DNA of 44,005 bases from assembly GCA_023386865.1 (NCBI GenBank), contig JAEWIV010000117.1, positions 1-44,005 on the forward strand. The letters are read 5' to 3'. Shown here piece after piece: positions 39,747 to 44,005 of this stretch. Origin of the DNA: Pseudomonadota bacterium. GTDB taxonomy: Bacteria; Pseudomonadota; Alphaproteobacteria; Reyranellales; Reyranellaceae. The first letter of the stretch is position 1, and each line of letters begins with the position of its first letter. A program made the position numbers and the translations under genes. The notes below the pieces were generated by a model. It was not told the origin of the DNA and did no database searches. It was given only the letters and a program-made list of their open reading frames with translations.

Positions 39747-42034
39747 TGGTCGAGGACAGCCAAAATCCAACGCTGTCCGAGGCACCGGCAGAATCCAAAG
39801 CAGTGCAAGGCGCTGTAGGTCGCGCGCCGGCAGCCGTTCACATTGGCTCACTGTTCGATCATGGAACGTCGGACAGCTTTTCCTTCGCCCGATCCAAGTT
39901 GCATGAAATAGTACGGCATCTCGGGCCCTCCCTTGGCAATGTGTTTCTGATTCCGCACCCGTGGATTGGCCTGATCTTCTGGTTTGCACTGGCCTGGACT
40001 CCACGGCATGCGGGATTTGGCCTTATCGGCATGTTCGTTGCGCTGGTCTACGAGCGGGCGCTCAACATCGAAGAAGAGAGCCACGTCGGCGGTGGTCTCA
40101 AGGCCAACGCACTGCTGGCTGCGGTGGCAGCCGGATGGATGACAGCGCCGAGCGGCTACGCGCTTCACATCCAGATTGCGATTGCGATCGGCGCTGCGTC
40201 GACTGCATTCGTCCTCACCGCGGCTATCCTGCGAATGCTGGAGAACGGCCAGACTCCGGCACTGCTTTGGGGCTTTTGCTTTACAGCCTCAGGAATGTTC
40301 GCGATGTTCCCGGTAGCCACGCAAATGGCCGCGCAAAAGCTGACGTGGTGGCGCGAGCCGCTGGTCGCCCCAATGGATTGGGTGACCGCGTTCTTGAGAT
40401 CAACTGGGTCGCTAGTATTCTCCCCGTCTCTCGAAACGGGAGCGATTGTGATTATTGCGATCCTCTTATGGTCGCGCACAGCGCTGGCTGCCGGAATAGT
40501 AGCCTGGGTGGCAGGAGCCATTGTCGCCAGCGAGCTGACCAATCTTGGCGTCGTGTATCACTGGCTGCCTTCTTCCTACAATTATTTTGTGGCCGGCATG
40601 GCAATCGGCGCCTACTTCATCGTTCCGGCCTATTCCAGCCTCGCGCTTGGGGCAATGGCAGGAATAGGCGCGTCCCTGTTCGAATCGGCACTGCAGAGTG
40701 TAATGCCGGAACTTGCCTATCTTCCGGCCGCAGCCAGCCTGACGATCTGGTGCAGTATGGCGACCTTTGCCTTTGCCAGAAACCGTGCGGAGCTATGGCG
40801 AAACCGCTGGCCGCGCGTGCCACCCGAAATGGCATGGTGGCGCGATGCCTCCTGGTCCGAAAGGTTCGGGAGAAACGAGCCGCTGTTGGCGATGCCGGTG
40901 GACGGCGCGGCGCTAGTGGCGCAAGGCTTCGACGGAAACTTGAGCCACCTCAAGAAATTCCGACACGCCCTCGACTTCACGCGTGCCCCGGAATCGACCG
41001 TGTCGCCCGAGAACCAGACGGCGCTCGAGGCCACGATCTGGAACGCCCGCGTCATGGCGCCGGCGGCGGGCACCGTCGCCCGCGTGCGCGACGGCGTGCC
41101 GGACAACGTCTGGGGCCTGAGCAACTTCGCCGAGCCATGGGGCAACCATGTCTCCATTCAACTCGACCAAGGCGGCTTTGCCCTGCTGGCCCACCTGCGT
41201 CAGGGCAGCGTTGCCGTGTCACCCGGAGCGCGTGTCGAAATCGGCTCCTACCTTGGGAACGCTGGCAACTCTGGGCGCTCTCCCGTTCCGCACCTTCATC
41301 TGCAAGTGCAGGAAAGTCCCGAGCCTGGCAGCCCTACCATGCCATTCAGGCTCGCGAACTACGAATCCCGGGCTGGCAGCGGAACGCTCCGGGAATGGCA
41401 TGCCGCGGATGTTCCGCCACAGGGTGTGGTCCTCAAGGCCACCAAACCCGATCCCGTCGCCTACGCGATACTCACCAGTCTCGCGCCCGGTGTTGCTGTC
41501 TGGTCAGTCGAAGAGAACGGTGTGGTGCCTCGTATGTTCAGGCACGAGCATGCGACATTCCAGGTCGAACATGTCGTCGACGTGCGGGGGCGACACCGCA
41601 TTTCAAGCGGACGCGGCAACCTGCTTCTCGCCCTGGCGCCGGACGCTTGGCGTATTCTCGAAATGCGCGGCAGATCGCCATTCCTGAAAGCGCTTGCTCA
41701 TGCCGTACCATCAATTCCTTACGGCGTGGCGGCCGGCCTGTCGTGGACCGATCTCGTGCCAGCGGTGCCGTCAAACTGGCTCCAACTCGCGATTGCGCCT
41801 TATCGGCGGAAACCCTTCGTCCACTGCCGCAGCGTATGTGTAGCGTGTCCCGCGCATTCGGCCGAGCACCTGGCCATCGAATCGGCGGTGCAGCTTACGA
41901 AGCCTTCGACAGCCATCTCCATCGCCTGCAAGATTGATCGGATCCGCGGTCCGGTAGCCATGGATGTGACCTTCGACAAGGGGAGCGTCAATTATTCAAT
42001 GGTTTCTTTTTCTCCCATGCTGTTAACCCGCTGA
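39746..42034 (+). CDS. Urea-transporter-like membrane domain fused to an M23 peptidase domain
   Basis: A 762-aa multidomain protein. Residues ~55-345 are hydrophobic with about ten helices in two similar halves, resembling the urea transporter family (NVFLIPHPWIGLIFWFALAW, GGLKANALLAA, then SLVFSPSLETGAI, YNYFVAGMAIGAYFIVP, YLPAAASLTIW). Residues ~385-525 form an M23/LytM-like domain: H401 and D410 (SHLKKFRHALDF), H483 (LAHL), and PHLHLQV (H516, H518) as zinc and catalytic residues. Residues ~550-762 are an unrecognised domain. ATG 39746 overlaps the decarboxylase TGA by one base. Last gene of the operon; likely moves or processes the pathway product at the membrane. Confidence 0.8.
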   Translation: MVEDSQNPTLSEAPAESKAVQGAVGRAPAAVHIGSLFDHGTSDSFSFARSKLHEIVRHLGPSLGNVFLIPHPWIGLIFWFALAWTPRHAGFGLIGMFVALVYERALNIEEESHVGGGLKANALLAAVAAGWMTAPSGYALHIQIAIAIGAASTAFVLTAAILRMLENGQTPALLWGFCFTASGMFAMFPVATQMAAQKLTWWREPLVAPMDWVTAFLRSTGSLVFSPSLETGAIVIIAILLWSRTALAAGIVAWVAGAIVASELTNLGVVYHWLPSSYNYFVAGMAIGAYFIVPAYSSLALGAMAGIGASLFESALQSVMPELAYLPAAASLTIWCSMATFAFARNRAELWRNRWPRVPPEMAWWRDASWSERFGRNEPLLAMPVDGAALVAQGFDGNLSHLKKFRHALDFTRAPESTVSPENQTALEATIWNARVMAPAAGTVARVRDGVPDNVWGLSNFAEPWGNHVSIQLDQGGFALLAHLRQGSVAVSPGARVEIGSYLGNAGNSGRSPVPHLHLQVQESPEPGSPTMPFRLANYESRAGSGTLREWHAADVPPQGVVLKATKPDPVAYAILTSLAPGVAVWSVEENGVVPRMFRHEHATFQVEHVVDVRGRHRISSGRGNLLLALAPDAWRILEMRGRSPFLKALAHAVPSIPYGVAAGLSWTDLVPAVPSNWLQLAIAPYRRKPFVHCRSVCVACPAHSAEHLAIESAVQLTKPSTAISIACKIDRIRGPVAMDVTFDKGSVNYSMVSFSPMLLTR

Positions 42035-42195
42035 ACGGGTAACCACACGCTGCCGCGACGCGGACGTGCACGCGATAGACGTCGCAATTGAACTCGTGCA
42101 ACCAGCCGTTGCCGGCCCGCGCTCCGACGAATAAACGCGTGAGGTGCGGCTTCCACTTGGCGGCCGAGACGTCGACGCTGCGCGGGCGCGCTTGC
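41988..42195 (-). other. Possible gene remnant, minus strand
   Basis: An open stretch with no start codon, about 65 codons, reads SVDVSAAKWKPHLTRLFVG, ARAGNGWLHEFNCDVYRVHV, RVAAACGYPFSG, which looks protein-like (Trp, Cys, charge pattern) but matches nothing I know. It overlaps the 3' end of the UT-M23 gene. It may be a fragment or chance. Confidence 0.2.
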
Positions 42196-42319
42196 CTCTC
42201 TGCAGTCGCCGCTCAGTCCGGAAGGCCGGCCGTGCGCAACCCCTCAGTGTAGATTGCTAGATCGGACGAGCGTCGCAGAGGAAAGCGAGACCGGACATGC
42301 GAAAAGCGCACCCCCGGAC
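42035..42319. other. Gene-poor segment between the operon and the cyclase pseudogene
   Basis: About 285 bases with no convincing gene. It holds part of the remnant reading frame above, GC-rich tracts, and no terminator hairpin with a T run that I could see after the UT-M23 stop. It may be debris from an old insertion or deletion, given the decayed gene next to it. Confidence 0.5.
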
Positions 42320-43300
42320 TCACCCGCAGGGATCGCGCCATTGTCTCTCTCGCGCTTCATGCAAGCGCCCAGCGTTTGCGAAGCATGCTGCCGCGATACG
42401 TAATGCAAGTGGCATCAATGGCCGTTCCGCCAAAGCCTTCTCAGCCCATTTTGCTGCTTCGGCATTGTCGCCGGCAAACAGATATCCGCATGCCATTCCC
42501 GTCTGCATCAGGAATAGCGTCGGGTCGAGTGGGTTCAGCCGCATCGCTTTCGCCATACGCTCTATCGCGGCTTCAGGATCACCAAGAAAGATCTTGGTCC
42601 AGCCACCCGTGTTCCAGGCCAGTGCCAAAGTTGGGTTGAGGATAATCGCCGGATCCAACAAGGCCGCATCGACCTCGACTTCACCAGCAACGTAGGCGAA
42701 GGCCTGCCCTGCTCGGCACAGGACTGCCGCATCATTGTCGCCTAGCTCCACCGCGCGTCCCGCAAGTCGCTTGGCGCTTTGCACAATTCCTCGCGGTTCG
42801 CCGTCACGCCGACCTGTTCTCCATCGTGTAGCATTGTGCCGCCATGGCGTGTGCCATAGCGAAGTCTCTATCGAGTTCTATGGCCTTCAGGAAGACGGCC
42901 AACGCTTCGTGAGCCGTTGCAACGGAACGGCAGTACGGCGATCGACGGCTTACCTTGTCTCGCACCTGATCGTGAACCTGCCGCGACAGCGTTATCCCGC
43001 CCGGCTCCGCCACGCTCTCGATCCGAGCCGCCACATTCACTCCATCGCCGAGCAGGTAATCGCCCTGAACCACGACGTCTCCAACATGGATGCCGATCCG
43101 CAACGGAAGGCGGCCTTGGCCGTTGGCCCGCTGTATCGCCTTGGCGCAGCTGACCGCCTGAACAGCGTTGGCGAACTCAATCAGGAAGCCGTCCCCACTG
43201 CTTGAACAGCCGGCCAGCGTATTTGGCGATCTGGAGTTCGATGATCCCTGCCCGCAGTGCCTCGAGCCCGACCCACGCGTTTCGCTGGCTTCCTTGTGAG
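42320..43300 (-). pseudogene. Decayed class III adenylate cyclase with TPR domain
   Basis: Pieces of a cyclase-TPR protein in several frames. The cyclase part reads VGLEALRAGIIELQIAKYAG, RLFKQ in one frame (about 43270-43200), then GDGFLIEFANAVQAV, LRIGIHVGDVVVQGDYLLGDGVNVAARIESVAEPGG in another, ending at VRDKV near 42950. The middle of the normal protein is missing: the sequence jumps to AHEALAVFLKAIELDRDFAMAH, then after a further shift RAVELGDNDAAVLCRAGQAFAYV, IILNPTLALAWNTGGW, with TPR repeats to 42320, where it stops early. At least two shifts and one internal deletion. The functional ancestor would have made cAMP. Confidence 0.75.
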
Positions 43301-43413
43301 CCAATACACGCCGACTCCTTAGCCGGCACGCTGGCAGGTCCGGGAAACCTGGTCGCCAGGACCCTCGCCGCCGTGCCATTCTGCCAGCGGCAAGGGGGGA
43401 GACAGGAAACAGC

Positions 43414-44005
43414 ATGCGCTCGACCGGTGCGACTCTTTTCCTGGCGGCGCTCGCCGCCGTCGTCCTCCCGGCGCAGGCCCAGCAGCGCGTCGCAATCGGC
43501 GACAAGGAAGCTATTCTACACGCGCCGCCCAACCCGCGCGCCGGCGCCGTGCTGGTGCCGGGCAAGGGCGGCATCGATCCGGCCGATCCGCTGCTGCGCA
43601 ACCGCGAGGCGCTGAACGCGCGCGGCATCGCCACTCTGACCGTGCCGCACGACACGCGGCTCGGCCAGGCGATCGATTACATGCGGCAGATCAAGGCACC
43701 GGTGGCTCTGATCGGCATGAGCGCCGGCGTGAGCTTCGCCGCCCGCGGCGTCGGCCGCGGCGCCAAGCCCGACATGCTGGTCCTCATCTCGGGCTCGCTG
43801 ATGGCGCCCGGCAAGCTGCCGGCGCAGGAGTCGCTGAAGACGCCCGGCGTGCTGCCGCCCACTCTGGTGATGGCCAACCGCAACGACGCCTGCGACCTGA
43901 CGCCGGTCGCCGCGGTCGAGCCGTTCGTCGCCTGGGCCGGCGGCCGCCCCCCCCGGCCATGGGTCGGCGGCGGGGGCGGCGGGCGCGGCCCCAGCGGCCC
44001 CCACT
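43414..44005 (+). CDS. Secreted alpha/beta hydrolase-like protein, partial (runs off the window)
   Basis: At least 197 residues, no stop before the end. A Sec signal peptide (TLFLAALAAVVLPAQA, cut near residue 22) is followed by AILHAPPNPRAGAVLVPGKG, GIDPADPLLRNREALNARGI, then the nucleophile elbow LIGMSAGVSFAARG (GxSxG with S in GMSAG) and LVLISGSLM. It fits an alpha/beta hydrolase, periplasmic or secreted. ATG 43414 has AGGA six bases upstream. The last ~20 codons (GGRPPRPWVGGGGGGRGPSG) are low-complexity and may contain sequence errors, including a run of eight C. Confidence 0.7.
   Translation, partial: MRSTGATLFLAALAAVVLPAQAQQRVAIGDKEAILHAPPNPRAGAVLVPGKGGIDPADPLLRNREALNARGIATLTVPHDTRLGQAIDYMRQIKAPVALIGMSAGVSFAARGVGRGAKPDMLVLISGSLMAPGKLPAQESLKTPGVLPPTLVMANRNDACDLTPVAAVEPFVAWAGGRPPRPWVGGGGGGRGPSGPH

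Noticed and set aside
42297..42695. Plus-strand ORF with a possible ribosome-binding site
   Set aside because: It is antisense to the cyclase/TPR remnant and its residues show no protein-family pattern.
1..44005. CRISPR arrays, rRNA, tRNA, integrase or transposase genes
   Set aside because: No regularly spaced repeats, cloverleaf-like sequences or DDE/tyrosine recombinase motifs were seen on either strand.

Overview
The window reads as high-GC chromosomal DNA of an alphaproteobacterium. Supporting signs are GluQRS, a bacterial Coq7, a TRAP operon, a LexA-type box of the alphaproteobacterial form GAAC-N7-GAAC, TTGAT-N4-ATCAA (FNR/FixK) boxes, and a 'TolA-like' family typical of Rhizobiales and relatives. 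The dense oxidoreductase and hydrolase content and the palindromic intergenic repeats resemble Reyranella-type genomes, but that genus guess is weak and rests on memory only. No rRNA, tRNA, CRISPR array, transposase or integrase was seen.

Layout. 0-2.4 kb (minus): Rieske oxygenase, gluQRS and a small overlapping gene. 2.4-6.3 kb (plus): an operon of an AlkA-type glycosylase, an alpha/beta esterase, a class C beta-lactamase-fold esterase and an MFS carrier, mostly joined by ATGA overlaps. 6.4-9.7 kb: carotenoid oxygenase, GST and nitronate monooxygenase, separated by palindromic repeats. 9.8-11.5 kb: YqaA-like, DsbB and Coq7. 11.6-17 kb: HNH nuclease, a second beta-lactamase-fold protein, MFS, a hotdog-like protein and a large membrane protein. 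17.1-21.1 kb: SelD-associated-type FAD oxidoreductase, Lys/Ala-rich histone-H1-like protein, OsmC, RraA-like and a CinA-like protein. 21.1-24.7 kb: a TTG-start small lipoprotein, TolA-like protein, a dimeric-barrel protein, gamma-glutamyltransferase and a small exported protein. 24.7-31.2 kb: GMC oxidoreductase, LLM oxidoreductase, TRAP transporter (dctPQM) and a lipoprotein. 31.2-35.1 kb: Baeyer-Villiger-type monooxygenase, a frameshifted DUF3987-type ATPase behind an SOS-like promoter, and a universal stress protein.

The most unusual part is 35.1-42.0 kb. A four-gene, fully overlapping operon encodes a PqqD-like (RiPP recognition element) protein, an ATP-grasp ligase, a LysA-type PLP decarboxylase, and a 762-residue fusion of a urea-transporter-like membrane domain, an M23 peptidase-like domain and an uncharacterised C-terminal domain. 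Divergent to it is an orphan family-5 solute-binding lipoprotein, followed by the universal stress protein. The shared intergenic region holds two tandem FNR/FixK-type boxes spaced 23 bp apart, placed where a class II activator would sit. I infer an oxygen- or redox-responsive pathway that ligates and decarboxylates an amino-acid-like substrate, perhaps with a carrier or peptide bound by the PqqD-like protein. No precursor peptide is visible.

The right end (42.3-44.0 kb) carries a decayed adenylate cyclase/TPR gene and the start of a secreted alpha/beta hydrolase that runs off the window into very GC-rich, possibly low-quality terminal sequence.
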